From NCBI RefSeq assembly GCF_000186865.1, contig NW_008705562.1:3328135-3392134 (forward strand): a stretch of DNA of 64,000 nt, read 5' to 3'. The translations under genes were made by a program, and so were the position numbers. Origin of the DNA: Aureococcus anophagefferens. Lineage: Eukaryota > Sar > Pelagophyceae > Pelagomonadales > Pelagomonadaceae. The notes under the pieces are model-generated. The model was not told where the DNA came from. It saw only the letters and a program-made list of their open reading frames with translations, and ran no database searches. Below, one piece after another: positions 10,113-19,957 of the stretch (the first letter of the stretch is position 1; each line of letters opens with the position of its first letter).

Positions 10113-10264
10113 GGCGACGCCGCGCGGCGCGACGCACGCTCGTCAAGGCCGCGCAAGGGGCTGCCCACAGCACCTCGAGCTCTCCGGAGCGGGCTGCCCC
10201 GTCGGCTGCATCTTTACGGCACTCAGATGGCGCTCGACAAAGTTGCCGCAAAGCTCGCGAGCCG

Positions 10265-11593
10265 ATGGCCTCCGCGAGCGAGGCCGAGGCGCTCCGCCAG
10301 CGGTGGAAGGAGCTCGACGAGCAGCGCGTCGCCTGCGAGGGGCGCCTCAAGGGCCTGCAGAACCCGCTGGCGAATGGTCTCCAGTATCGGCCGTCGGAGG
10401 ACGTCGACCGCACGAAGGAGGGCGACGGCGCCGAGGCCGGCGACGGCGCCGCGCGGGCGGGTCCGCGCCCGGGGTTCGCGCGCCGGGGGCCGCCGGACGG
10501 GCCGTCGCCCCACGTCGACTACCGCGGCCCGGAGCCGGGCGCGCGCTACCGCCCCGGCGACCGCGACCGCGACCGCGACCGCGACCGCGGCCACTACGGC
10601 CCCGGCGGCCCCGACCGCCCGCCGGACCGGAAGCGCGCGCGCGACGACGACGACGACGGCGACGAGCGCGCGGCGGCCGCGGAGCGCGCGGCGGAGCGGC
10701 GGCGGGACAACGAGGGCCGCGGCGACGAGAACCGCGCGCGGCGGCCGGGCCGGCCGAGCGGCGGCGGGCCCGAGGCGGGCGGCGTGCGGCGCGTGCCCGA
10801 CGCGCCGAGCCGGTCCGGCCGCGGCGTCTACGAGGACAGCGCCGTCAAGGCGCGGTCGCGGCGGCTCTTCGGCGGCCTGCTCGGCCACCTCGGCTCGGCG
10901 AAGAAGAAGCTCGAGGCCGACGCGGACGTGCTCGCGAAGCGGCGGAGCCAGCAGGACTTCGCGGCGTCCAAGGCGCACCGGCTCAAGCGCGAGGCCCTCG
11001 CGGCGGCGAAGCACGCCTGCAAGGAGGTCAAGTACAAGGAGCTCGCGGCGCGCGACGAGATCCTCACGAACCTGAGAAAGACCGAGGCCGCGCTGCTCCA
11101 CGCGGACTTCGCGGCCAAGTGCGACCTGCTCAAGGCCTTCCTGCGCACCGAGGCCGAGCCCAAGATCTTCTGGCTCCCGAAGCGCCACACCGACGCGACG
11201 CGCGCGAAGCTCGCGGCGACGGCCGAGGGCCTCGACGGCGACGTCGCGGCCAAGGCCGAGGCCTACGACGCCTTCGTCGCCGAGCACGACAAGGCCTTCG
11301 CGACGCGCCGCGAGCGCCGCGAGAAGGCCGCCGAGGACGCGACGGCCAAGTTCACGAACGTGCCCGGCGCGCCGCCGCGCGCCGCGTCGCCGTCGCGCCG
11401 CGACGCGCCGCGCCGCCGCGAGAGCGACGAGGAGCGCCGCGACGAGGGGCGCCGCGACGAGGAGCGCCGCGACGAGGGGCGCCGCGAGAGCGGCGACGAC
11501 CGGCCCCCGCTCGACGTCGAGGACGAGCTCGCGGCCATCGACGACATGGACGACGAGCGCGACCGCGAGCCCGAGCCGGAGATCCTCAGTTAG
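10265..11593 (+). CDS. Pinin-like splicing/exon-junction-associated protein
   Basis: The protein has 442 aa. The centre (about 198-330) matches the pinin/SDK/memA domain: RSRRLFGGLLGHLGSAKKK, a long basic helix (KRRSQQDFAASKAHRLKREAL), then ILTNLRKTEAALLHADFAAKCDLLKAFLRT and EPKIFWLPKRHTD. The N-terminus begins with a short coiled coil and an (RD)n run, and the C-terminus has ERRDEGRR repeats and an acidic end. Pinin is a nuclear factor of the exon-junction/ASAP-type complexes in pre-mRNA splicing, in keeping with an intron-bearing genome. Confidence 0.82.
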   Translation: MASASEAEALRQRWKELDEQRVACEGRLKGLQNPLANGLQYRPSEDVDRTKEGDGAEAGDGAARAGPRPGFARRGPPDGPSPHVDYRGPEPGARYRPGDRDRDRDRDRGHYGPGGPDRPPDRKRARDDDDDGDERAAAAERAAERRRDNEGRGDENRARRPGRPSGGGPEAGGVRRVPDAPSRSGRGVYEDSAVKARSRRLFGGLLGHLGSAKKKLEADADVLAKRRSQQDFAASKAHRLKREALAAAKHACKEVKYKELAARDEILTNLRKTEAALLHADFAAKCDLLKAFLRTEAEPKIFWLPKRHTDATRAKLAATAEGLDGDVAAKAEAYDAFVAEHDKAFATRRERREKAAEDATAKFTNVPGAPPRAASPSRRDAPRRRESDEERRDEGRRDEERRDEGRRESGDDRPPLDVEDELAAIDDMDDERDREPEPEILS

Positions 11594-11612
11594 GCGACGC
11601 GTCCTAACGGCC

Positions 11613-12166
11613 TCAGTCGTCGTAGCCGTCCTCGTCGGGCGCGCTCTCGGCCGCGGGCGCCGCCGCCGCTGGTCGCGCGGGCGTCTTGCCCGAGAGGACC
11701 GCCTCCGTCGCCTCGACGCCGAACTCGGCCTCGAGCTCGCGCTTGCCCTCGGCCATGAAGTCGTCGGCGAGCTGCGCGCGGGACATACGTCGGGACGGGC
11801 GCGCGCGCCGCGGGCGCCGGAGACGCGCGCGCTCGTAGGCGTCCGATTTGTCGATGAGCAGCGCGGTGACCGCCGCGCCGCCGACGCCGACGAGGAAGAG
11901 GCCGATGCTGCGCGCGCGCGGGGTCCGCCGGGGCGCGGGGGAAGGGGGACGTACCCGCCGAAGAAGATTGGGCCATAGACCTCGGCGCCGACGGCCTCGG
12001 TCACCGTCGCCTTCGTGTCGGCCGTGGCCTCGGCGAGCAGCAGCAGCGTGTCCGGCAGCGCGGCGCGCGGCGCCGCGCGCACGCGAGTCGGGAGCGGCGG
12101 CCGGAAGGCGCTGGCCGTGGCGAGCAGCAGCGCCAGCACAGGCAGCTTGGCTAGAGCTTGAGCCAT
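11613..12166 (-). CDS. Small plastid-targeted membrane protein (ASAF pre-sequence)
   Basis: Two exons (12166-11955, 11907-11613) give a 168-aa product. The N-terminus is a signal peptide ending ATASAFRPPLP, the ASAF-type cleavage site that marks plastid import in algae with secondary red plastids, followed by an Arg/Ala transit stretch. The 47-bp intron (11908-11954) is GT-AG and splits a glycine codon (FFGG|IGLFLVG). The mature part has one membrane helix (IGLFLVGVGGAAVTALLI), a basic segment and a C-terminal MSRAQLADDFMAEGKRELEAEFG helix. No family recognised; a thylakoid accessory protein is possible. Confidence 0.65.
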
Positions 12167-12318
12167 AGCTTTGCTCGGTTCTGGCCTGATGAGTCGATCG
12201 TCCGGGGCCACGCCGGCGCCGGGGTCGCCGTCCGCCGGGAGCTCGCCGCCCACAAGTCCTTGCCGTCGCGACTCGTGACCAACGTTGAAGTCTAGCACGC
12301 GATAATGAGATATTCCCC

Positions 12319-13350
12319 TCACAGCCGCTCGTCGACCCAGGCGGGCTGGAGGATGGAGCGGCCGTCGTCCTTTCCTTCTTCCTCTCTCCTCCTCGGCTTC
12401 CGCGCGAGGCGCGCGGCGCTCTTCCGCAGCTCGTCCTGGCGCTCGCGCTCCGCGGCGAGGACCGCGTCGGCGACGCCCGGCGCCGAGAGGGGCCCCTTCT
12501 TCACCTGGCGCTTCACCTTGCGGTCGTCGCGGTCGTCGCGGAGGCTGAGCAGCGTCCGCCGCCGCTCGTCCTCGGCCGCGCGCTTCTCGCGCGCCGCGGC
12601 CTCGCGGCCGTCGCTCCGGCGCCGCTGCTCCGCGTCGGCGGCGTCGCGGGCCGCGCGGCGCCGCGCGAGGCGCCGCTCGCGCCGGTCCTCGACGAACGCG
12701 TCCATCTCGTCGAGCGCCTCGCAGGCCGCGTCCTCGGGCGACGCGGGCGTCTCGAAGAGGTGGCGCGCGTAGGACGCCTTGAAGCGCCGCGTTAGGACGT
12801 CGCCGGCGCGGCTCGCGTCCAGGTCCCCCGCCTCGAGCACGTCGCGCCGGTAGCGCGCGAAGACGGCGACGAACGCCGCCTCGGCCGCGGCCGTGAGCGG
12901 CGGCACGGCGACGGCCTCCTCCTCGGCGGGTTTGCACTTCTTCGGCGCGGCCGCGGGCGGCGCGGCCGCGGCCTCGAGGAGCGCGGCGCGCTCCCGCTCC
13001 TTCGCGAGCTTCGCGGCGGCGCGCTCCGCCGCGCGGTCCGCGGCGGCGCGCTCCGCGGCCGCCGCCGCCCGCTTCTGCGCGGCCTCGGCCGCCGCCGCGC
13101 GCTGGCGCCCCTGGGCGACGGCCGGCGCCTCGGGGCACCGCTCGAGGAGCGTCGCCTTGAGCGTCACGTAGCCCTCGAGGGGCGCGACCATGTGGGCCCG
13201 GTAGGCGCCGCCGTCGATGGCCCTGCCGCCGTCGATCCAGACGGTCGTGCCCTTGCGGAGCTCGCCGACCACGTACGAGTCCATCGCCGGCGCCTCTCGC
13301 ACGATCACGCCTCGCCCGCCGACCACGGTGTATTTGTCCCCCTCGGGCAT
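12319..13350 (-). CDS. SH3-like-domain coiled-coil protein
   Basis: The protein has 343 aa. Residues 7-72 resemble an SH3b domain (YTVVGGRGVIVREAPAMDSYVVGELRKG ... EGYVTLKATLL), similar in spacing to the gene at 2017-3567. A long Ala/Glu/Arg coiled coil follows (about 80-140). Then comes a helical domain with YRRDVLEAGDLDASRAGDVLTRRFKASYARHLF, and a basic C-terminus. Function unknown; probably a cytoskeletal or scaffold protein. Confidence 0.65.
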   Translation of the reverse strand: MPEGDKYTVVGGRGVIVREAPAMDSYVVGELRKGTTVWIDGGRAIDGGAYRAHMVAPLEGYVTLKATLLERCPEAPAVAQGRQRAAAAEAAQKRAAAAAERAAADRAAERAAAKLAKERERAALLEAAAAPPAAAPKKCKPAEEEAVAVPPLTAAAEAAFVAVFARYRRDVLEAGDLDASRAGDVLTRRFKASYARHLFETPASPEDAACEALDEMDAFVEDRRERRLARRRAARDAADAEQRRRSDGREAAAREKRAAEDERRRTLLSLRDDRDDRKVKRQVKKGPLSAPGVADAVLAAERERQDELRKSAARLARKPRRREEEGKDDGRSILQPAWVDERL

Positions 13351-13531
13351 CGTCGTGGAAGGGCTGCTGCTCTGTTGGGGTAGCGAGCCAAAGTTATCGA
13401 TGTTGAGGCTGCCCCCGCATGGGACGAGCGCGAGTGTGGTTTTTCACCGAGGCACCGAGGCGCGCGGGCTCCGCGCGTGAGCTCGTTTTGCACCGAGGCG
13501 CCGAGAGGCGCGCGCTCCCCCGTCGTCCACG

Positions 13532-14074
13532 ATGATGCTCCCGGAGCCCAACATCATCCTCGCCGTGAAGAACAACGATTTGCCGTGGCTGCGCAGGCTC
13601 CTCGGCGACAAGAACGTCGACGTCGACGAGGACGACATCGGCGGCTGGACGGCGCTGCACCAGGCGGCGGACCACCAGAACGCCGAGGCCGCCATGCTCC
13701 TCCTGGCGCACCACGCGGATCCGACGCTCGAGAACGGCATGGGCCTCACGGCGCGCGACTCCGCGCGGATCCAGTTCGACAAGCACGGCGACTTCGAGGT
13801 GCTCCGCGCCGTCGACGCGGCGATCCTGCGGCGCGAGGCGGTCCGCGCGTGGATCCGGTGGACCCGCGCCGTCGCGCGCGCGCGGGCCGAGGCCGCCGTC
13901 GTCGCCGTCGTCGTCGCGCGGAAGCGCGGCCAGCGCGTCGCCACCTGGCGGCCCTGGCTCGCCGTCCGCTACCGGCCGCCGTCCGCCGCGTGCCGCGCGT
14001 TCCGCCTCCACATGTGGCGGGACGGCCTCATCGGGGCGAAGATCCGCGCCGACGACCGGTGGCGGCTCAACTAA
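13532..14074 (+). CDS. Ankyrin-repeat protein with IQ-like basic tail
   Basis: The protein has 180 aa. Residues 6-75 contain two ankyrin repeats (NIILAVKNNDLPWLRRLLGDKNVDVDEDD and GGWTALHQAADHQNAEAAMLLLAHHADPTLENGMGLTARDSA). The rest is Arg/Ala/Trp-rich with IQ-motif-like spacing ([19 protein letters not shown]). Its stop codon shares bases with that of the opposing gene (CTAA at 14071-14074). Partner unknown. Confidence 0.75.
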   Translation: MMLPEPNIILAVKNNDLPWLRRLLGDKNVDVDEDDIGGWTALHQAADHQNAEAAMLLLAHHADPTLENGMGLTARDSARIQFDKHGDFEVLRAVDAAILRREAVRAWIRWTRAVARARAEAAVVAVVVARKRGQRVATWRPWLAVRYRPPSAACRAFRLHMWRDGLIGAKIRADDRWRLN

Positions 14075-14787
14075 GAAAGTACCTTACGTTCGCCGAAGAG
14101 CGCGTCGAGGTGGCCGAAAAACTGCTGGTAGGGCGGGCCGCCGTGGCCGTGGTGCGCGCGGTGGTCGCGCGCGCCCCGGAGCAGGCGCGGGAACGCGCGC
14201 GAGAGGCGGTAGGGCGTGTCCGCGTGGGAGTCCGTGAGCAGGTACGTCACCACGACGTTGTGCGCGAGCCGCGCGAGGAAGTTCTTCGGCGCGCCGAGCG
14301 GGCCGCGGCGCTGCGCGAGGATGTTCGCCAGCACCTGGAGCGCGCCGTCGGCGAGCGAGTGGTCGAGCACGCCCGCGGCGGTGACGCGCGCCGCAGCGTG
14401 GTGCCGCCCGTGGCGCGCGAGCCGGCCAACGCGCGACTCGTGCATGAGTTTGTGCAGCGCGAAGAAGATGAGGTCGTAGAGCACGACGCCGTAGACGACC
14501 TCCGCGAGGAACGCCGCGATCGTCGGGCAGCGCCAGTCGACGGCCGCCGGCGGCGCGACGCGGCGGAACGCGGCGACGCCGACCGCGTAGCACGTGCCGG
14601 CGCGGAGCACGCGCGTCGACTTGCGCACGTCAAAGACAGCGCGCAGAGCTTGGCGCGCGTCGCCGCGGCTCTCGAGCACGCGGAAGAGATTGATCCACAG
14701 CGCGAAGGCCGCCGTCGCGACGAAGGGCTCGACGGCGCCGTGCCGCGCCCAGAGCGGCGCCTCGCAGGTCGACGGCGGCGCGTTCAT
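14071..14787 (-). CDS. Fatty-acid hydroxylase / sterol-desaturase superfamily membrane protein
   Basis: The protein has 238 aa with several hydrophobic segments. The histidine boxes of the di-iron hydroxylase family are present: H112KLMH116, H126GRHH130 and H209RAHH213, each beside a membrane stretch (VVLYDLIFFALHK). These enzymes hydroxylate or desaturate sterols, fatty acids or carotenoids at the ER or plastid membrane. The substrate cannot be told. Convergent with the ankyrin gene, overlapping by 4 bp. Confidence 0.8.
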   Translation of the reverse strand: MNAPPSTCEAPLWARHGAVEPFVATAAFALWINLFRVLESRGDARQALRAVFDVRKSTRVLRAGTCYAVGVAAFRRVAPPAAVDWRCPTIAAFLAEVVYGVVLYDLIFFALHKLMHESRVGRLARHGRHHAAARVTAAGVLDHSLADGALQVLANILAQRRGPLGAPKNFLARLAHNVVVTYLLTDSHADTPYRLSRAFPRLLRGARDHRAHHGHGGPPYQQFFGHLDALFGERKVLS

Positions 14788-15002
14788 CGTGTAGCAGTAG
14801 GCGCTTGTTGCGGATGGTCTAGCGCTTCAGCTAGCACTTCAGAGCGGCTCGTTCCATGCTTTGCCGGGCGCATTTGCCACAGCCAACTTGAACAAAGCAC
14901 GCATAGTGAAGTGGGTGCACTTTGGGGTTGCACGAGCAGCCCGATTCGGCTTTCTGACAGTTCGAACACCTCGGCGCCGCGGTCCCCTACTCCGACACGA
15001 CC

Positions 15003-15593
15003 ATGAAGCTCATCACTTCCACGCTCGGCGTCGCCCTCATCGTCTCCTGCGCGTCCGCATCCTCCGTCAAGACCAAGACCGTGCGCGTCGTCGCTCCTCT
15101 CCTCGTCGGCTCCGTCAAGGCCTTCCCGGGCTTCGGGGGCGGCGCCGTCCAGGCGGCGCCCGCCGTCCCGCCGAACAACGGCTACCCGTACCCGGTCCAG
15201 GGCAACCCGTACCCCTACATGATGATGCCGCCGCCTCCGGCCCAGAAGGATTGGACGGACATCGTGCCCATCCTCCTCCTCCTCGCCGGCTTCGCGTTTC
15301 TCTTCCTCAAGATCCAGGACAACAACAACGCGAACGACAACCGCCGCTACAACGGGGACGGCGCCAGCGACTACCGCTACCTCGACGGCGTGCGCCGTGA
15401 CCACGTCACGGCCCAGATCCAGACCACGGCCGGCCGCGCGCGCATGAACGACGCCGTCGAGGCCCTGTCCCCGGGACCCGACGTGTCGGGGCCCAACCGC
15501 GGCTCCAACAACGGCACCACCAACAACATCCACAACGACAACTCCCAGAACCCCGTCAACGCGGACCGTGGTGGCGCCGCCCGCCAGCGCTAG
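15003..15593 (+). CDS. Small secreted/membrane protein, unknown
   Basis: The protein has 196 aa. A signal peptide (MKLITSTLGVALIVSCASAS) is followed by a Pro/Tyr-rich stretch (NNGYPYPVQGNPYPYMMMPPPP), one membrane helix (IVPILLLLAGFAFLFLKI) and an Asn/Gly-rich hydrophilic tail. Upstream of the ATG the sequence is pyrimidine-mixed and lower in GC, fitting a 5' UTR. Not recognised. Confidence 0.65.
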   Translation: MKLITSTLGVALIVSCASASSVKTKTVRVVAPLLVGSVKAFPGFGGGAVQAAPAVPPNNGYPYPVQGNPYPYMMMPPPPAQKDWTDIVPILLLLAGFAFLFLKIQDNNNANDNRRYNGDGASDYRYLDGVRRDHVTAQIQTTAGRARMNDAVEALSPGPDVSGPNRGSNNGTTNNIHNDNSQNPVNADRGGAARQR

Positions 15594-16618
15594 ACGCGCC
15601 GCGCCTCTTCCCCGCCCGCCGCCTCCTCACCGCCCCCGGCACGACGGAGGCCGCCAGATCCGCTTCGTCATCGGACGGCCCGTCGGGCAGTCCTGGTGCG
15701 TCGTAAGAGATACCCGTCCCCATACGACTCGTTGCCAGAGAAGCTTACGCGTGCCCGTCCTACGCGCCCGGGCCGAGACGCGTCGAGCGGCGGGCGCGCG
15801 CGCGTGGTGGTGTCGGGCCCGGATCGCGACGCGATCCGGCGCACTCCGGCGCACGGCCAGGCCGCGTCCACGGCGGCCGCGCGGCCGACGGCGGCGGCTC
15901 GCGCGGGACGCGAAACGATCGCTCGATGGCGCCCGGAGCGCGCGTGCACACGGACACGACCAGCGGGACCGTGGACGAAGAGGCGACGTCTGCGTGCGGA
16001 TCATGCGCGACCCTCGCGCCCTGTTCGCTCCAGCGCCGCGCCTTCGAGGACCGTGGCAGAACCGCCGGCGTCGACGCCCGGACGTAGTCGACGCCCTCCG
16101 CCGGCGCGGGCCAGGACTTGTGCGTCTCGTGCGTCACGAACGTGACGCGCGGTCTATCGCGCACGACTCAGCTCGAGTGGGGCGGCAATGCGACGCGCAG
16201 CACCGCGCCGCGCATGCCAAAGGCGAAGCAGCAGAGCACCGGCGCCAATCGCTCGTGTAGCGGCGACTCGCTCTCGAGCAGCGCGTCGAAAGCGACGCTC
16301 TAGGCGTTCGCGCTCGAGCCGCTCGTCAAGCAGCACGTCGAAGCGATCGAGTGGCTCGTTCACTGCAGCGGTGGCGCCGAGGCGCTCATCGATTGCGAGC
16401 ACGGAGAGCGCTCTCGAGAGCTCGAGGCGGCACCGGCCGGGCGGGCGCGCCGGCCGGCGTGTCCGCCGACGACCTCCGCGCCGCGCGGTCCATGGCCCCA
16501 ACGCCCGGCTATATACGAATAGGAGACTACATAAGGAGGAAGACAAGGCCGGCGGGCTGGCTCTCGCGGCGACGAAGCCCGGGGCGCGCGGCGCGGCGAC
16601 GGAAGGGCCGCGCGGCGC
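15594..16618. other. Intergenic stretch, no supportable gene
   Basis: Open frames on all strands are Arg/Ala/Pro-rich with no motif and overlap one another. One minus frame (16154-16546) has some helical heptads but no clear start context; I do not call it. Confidence 0.4.
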
Positions 16619-19441
16619 TCAGCCGCCGGAGTACGTCCGCCGCAACTTCGACGGGGAGAGCAGCTCGCTCTCCGCCGGCCGCTTCTTCGACGGCGGGCGC
16701 GGCGCGGCGGCGGCCGGCGGCGGCGGCGGCAGCGCGAAGCCGGAGGCCGGCGCGGCCGGCGGCGGGCGCGGCGCTGCGGCGGCCAGCGCCGGCACGGCGA
16801 CGCAGCGCAGGTGGCCGTCGACGACGCGGAGCTCGCGAGCTGGCGGCGGCGGCAGCGCGAAGCCGGAGGCCGGCGTGGCCGGCGGCGGGCCCGGCGCGGC
16901 GGCGGCCGGCGGCGGCGGCGGCAGCGCGAAGCCGGAGGCCGGCGCGGCCGGCGGCGGCGGCGCGAAGCCGAAGGTCCGCGCGCCGGCGGCGGTCGGCGGC
17001 GACGGCGGCGCAAAGGCCGGCGCGGGGACCTCGCCGGCGCCGGCGGCGACGGTGCGCGCCGTCGCCTCGACGGGGCGCGGCTCGCCGAGCTGGCGCTCCA
17101 GCTCCGCGATGCGCCGCCGGAGCGCCGCGTGGTCGTCGCCGACGGACCGCTCCTCGGACGCGGGCGTCCGCAGGAGCGTCGCGGGCGTGGGCACCTCGCC
17201 CGCCGCCGCGTCGGCCATGGGCGCGGCGGCGGCCGGCGGCGTCGCGAAGACGGAGGCCGGCGCGGGGACCGCGACGGCGTTAGCGCCGTCGACGCGCCAG
17301 ATCTGCACGAGGTCCGCGGCCGAGCCCGCCGACGTCGGCTTCGCCCCGACGGCACTCCGCGTCACCAGCGTGAACTGGCGGCCGTAGCAGCCGTGGAGCC
17401 GCCCCGCGTCCTCGCCCGTGCGCACGCGCCGCGCCATGGGCCGCGCGGCGACGCCCCGCAGCGTGTCCCCCGGCGCCCACCAGAGCTCGGCGCCCGAGAT
17501 CGACTGGAACGCGACGGACACGACGGACGCGGCCGCGACGTCGCCGCCGCCGCCGCGGTTGTAGCGGCTCCGCGACGCGACGTAAGCCGCGTGCGCCTCC
17601 TCGAATTTCGGAAACGGGGAGGCGCTCAGGCGCACGGGCAGGTCACCGGGCACGGGGCCGTCGCCGGCGAGAGCCACGAGCAGCGCGAACATCTCGGCCA
17701 GGTCCACCTTGGCGCCGGCGGCGACGGCGCGCGCCGTCGCCTCGACGGAGCGCGGCTCGCCCGTCGCCGGCAGCGACGCGAGGCCCGCCGCCGCGTCGGC
17801 CATGGGCGTGGCGGCGGCGGCCGCCGGCGGCGGCGACGGCGCGAAGACGAAGCCCTGGGCGGCCGGCGGCGGCGGCGCGAAGCCGAAGGTCGGCGGCGGC
17901 GGCGGCGGCGCGACGGCCCGCGGCGGCGGCGGCGGCGGCGCGAAGGCCGGCGTGGAGACCTCGCCGTCGCCGCCGGCGGCGGTCGGCGGCGGCGGCGGCG
18001 GCGCGAGGCCCGCCGCCGCGTCGGCCATGGGCGCGGAGACCGGCGCGTCGTCCTGGAACTCCTCCGGGTTATCCTCGATGTAGCGGAGCTCCGCCTCCTC
18101 GAGGGCCTCGTCGATGCTCTGGCCCGGGAGCTGGACGACGTTGTAGATCGTCGGCCGCGCGCGCGTCTCGCCGAGGCAGGCCGCGCGCTGCACGCCTCGG
18201 CGCTGCACGCCTCGGCGCGGCGCCACGCGCTGCGCGCCGTCGTCGGTCGAAGCCGCCGGCATCTGGAACGCGGCCGCGACGGCGGGCTTCGGGTCCCAGC
18301 CCTTGCCCGGGAGCGACGGCGTCATATAGGACGGGAGCGACGACTTGGTCTTGGCGCTCGCGTTGAACGCACCCCAGAAGCAGCCGTCGGACGGGCGCAC
18401 CTCCTTGCGCACGGGCCGCGGCGGCGGCACGACGATCGCGACGTCCGCCGTCAGCACGGCTTGGAGCCGATCGCGCTTCGCGCGCTCCTCCTTGGCCTTG
18501 CGCTCCGCCGCGGCCTTGGCGTCGGCCTCCGCCGCGGCCTCGACCTCGCGCTCCACGCGCTCGGCATCGGGCTCCGCCGCGAGAGCCCGGCTCTCCGCCG
18601 AGAAGAGAGTCGGTGGCGGCAGCGCCTCGCCGTCCTCGTCGAAGTTGACGGGAGGCCGCTGGTAATGCGCGAGCATGGCGTTGACGGCGCCCCCCGCCTC
18701 GTCCTCGTTGTCGTACGCGCCGCACGCGATGCGGTCCTTGAGCTCGGGAATATACGGAGACGCCCGCCACTTCCCGCCAATGCGGCTGACACCCCAATAC
18801 TTGGACGACACCTCCTTCCGCCGGCTCAGCAGATCGAGCGCCGCGTCGCGGCGCGCGCGGTCCTCCCGCTCGTCACAGGCAGCGTGATCCCAGTCGATCA
18901 TGCTCAAGTTCGCGTCGAGGGCAGCGCGCAGCCGGTGGGGCATCGCCGGGCCCTCGTCGACGACGGGCTCCTCGGCCTCGGCGGGCCGCAGCCCCGCGTC
19001 GGGGTCCGCGGCGATGGACATCTTGATCTTGCGCAAATCATCGCGGAGCGGCACACCGCTCGCATCAAAGTTCACAGGTTCGTAGCCTTTTTCTCGCAAA
19101 GCCTCGTCGACCGCCTGCGCGGCCTGGACCTCGCAGTCGAAGTAGACATTCAGAAGGACCACATTATCGCGCTGGACTGTCACTCGCCATCTCGCCGCCT
19201 GCCCGTCCCATGAGACGTTCTCGTAAAGGGACGTCTTGCCTCGGCTCCGGCTGAGGCGCGCCTCCGCCTCGCCCGCCTCGCGTTGGCGCTGCAGGGCGCG
19301 CTCCCGTTCGTTGTAGGCGTATCGCTCGGCCATCTCCTTCAGCATCTGGGGCCGGTGGACGTCGCGTTCATCCGGGCGCGAGCCCATCACAGCCGCCGCA
19401 CGGTCGCTGAGCGTGTCGCAGACGCTGCGGACGAAGTCCAT
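16619..19441 (-). CDS. Protein with two AP2/ERF-like DNA-binding domains and low-complexity tail
   Basis: The protein has 940 aa from the ATG at 19441; the frame stays open upstream but with low-quality sequence. Two AP2-like domains are visible: 70-127 (SLYENVSWDG ... FDCEVQAAQAVDEAL ... EPVNFD) and 211-268 (SKYWGVSRIGGKWRASPYI ... GAYDNEDEAGGAVNAM ... PPVNFDED). Both end in the NFD signature. A charged coiled coil (about 295-340) follows. The C-terminal half is Pro/Ala low complexity with recurring units (PMADAAAGL, PPPPPAAAAP, EATARTVAAGA) encoded by GCC/GGC triplet runs. It is interrupted by an ordered block around SASPFPKFEEAHAAYVASRSRYNRGG and GRQFTLVTRSAVG. Probably a chromatin or transcription protein. 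Confidence 0.75.
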   Translation of the reverse strand: MDFVRSVCDTLSDRAAAVMGSRPDERDVHRPQMLKEMAERYAYNERERALQRQREAGEAEARLSRSRGKTSLYENVSWDGQAARWRVTVQRDNVVLLNVYFDCEVQAAQAVDEALREKGYEPVNFDASGVPLRDDLRKIKMSIAADPDAGLRPAEAEEPVVDEGPAMPHRLRAALDANLSMIDWDHAACDEREDRARRDAALDLLSRRKEVSSKYWGVSRIGGKWRASPYIPELKDRIACGAYDNEDEAGGAVNAMLAHYQRPPVNFDEDGEALPPPTLFSAESRALAAEPDAERVEREVEAAAEADAKAAAERKAKEERAKRDRLQAVLTADVAIVVPPPRPVRKEVRPSDGCFWGAFNASAKTKSSLPSYMTPSLPGKGWDPKPAVAAAFQMPAASTDDGAQRVAPRRGVQRRGVQRAACLGETRARPTIYNVVQLPGQSIDEALEEAELRYIEDNPEEFQDDAPVSAPMADAAAGLAPPPPPPTAAGGDGEVSTPAFAPPPPPPRAVAPPPPPPTFGFAPPPPAAQGFVFAPSPPPAAAAATPMADAAAGLASLPATGEPRSVEATARAVAAGAKVDLAEMFALLVALAGDGPVPGDLPVRLSASPFPKFEEAHAAYVASRSRYNRGGGGDVAAASVVSVAFQSISGAELWWAPGDTLRGVAARPMARRVRTGEDAGRLHGCYGRQFTLVTRSAVGAKPTSAGSAADLVQIWRVDGANAVAVPAPASVFATPPAAAAPMADAAAGEVPTPATLLRTPASEERSVGDDHAALRRRIAELERQLGEPRPVEATARTVAAGAGEVPAPAFAPPSPPTAAGARTFGFAPPPPAAPASGFALPPPPPAAAAPGPPPATPASGFALPPPPARELRVVDGHLRCVAVPALAAAAPRPPPAAPASGFALPPPPPAAAAPRPPSKKRPAESELLSPSKLRRTYSGG

Positions 19442-19957
19442 GGCGCTGGCGGCGCGGCAGCGCGGCGGCGCGGCGGCGGGGGGGCGGAAGGCGCGGGTGG
19501 AGGCGGTGGCGTCGCGCGGGTCGGGTCGCGGGCGTCGACGGCGCTGGTTGCGTTTGCGATCTGCCTCAGCTCTGAGACCCGAATGTTTGATATTGCGCGG
19601 CACCGGCCGATGGTGCCGCTCTTCGTCCGCGCAAATGCCCGACATCGATGCTCGATGCAGCTCGAGTCGGGCTGCCGCGAGACTGTCCGGCACGCGCTGC
19701 CTTCCCAAATAACACAGCTATAAGTCTGTGACACCACAAGGCGCTCCAGCCACCCAGCAATATCACTCGTGCACGAGCAGAACCCCATGCAACTCCCGCT
19801 CCCAACCCAGTGCGATGGCCCCTTTTTCGAGGCTGCAAAGCTAAAGATCTCCGCACCCAAGTCCAACCCCAAAGTCCCCGCCACCCCCGCCACCCCCAAG
19901 ACCAAGACCAAGACCACCGCGGGCAGCCGCACCACCAAGACCAAGACCAAGATCCCC

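Noticed and set aside
10223..13138. A 971-codon open frame on the minus strand
   Set aside because: It runs antisense through pinin and across several other genes, and is Arg/Ala/Gly-rich without motifs: a high-GC shadow frame.
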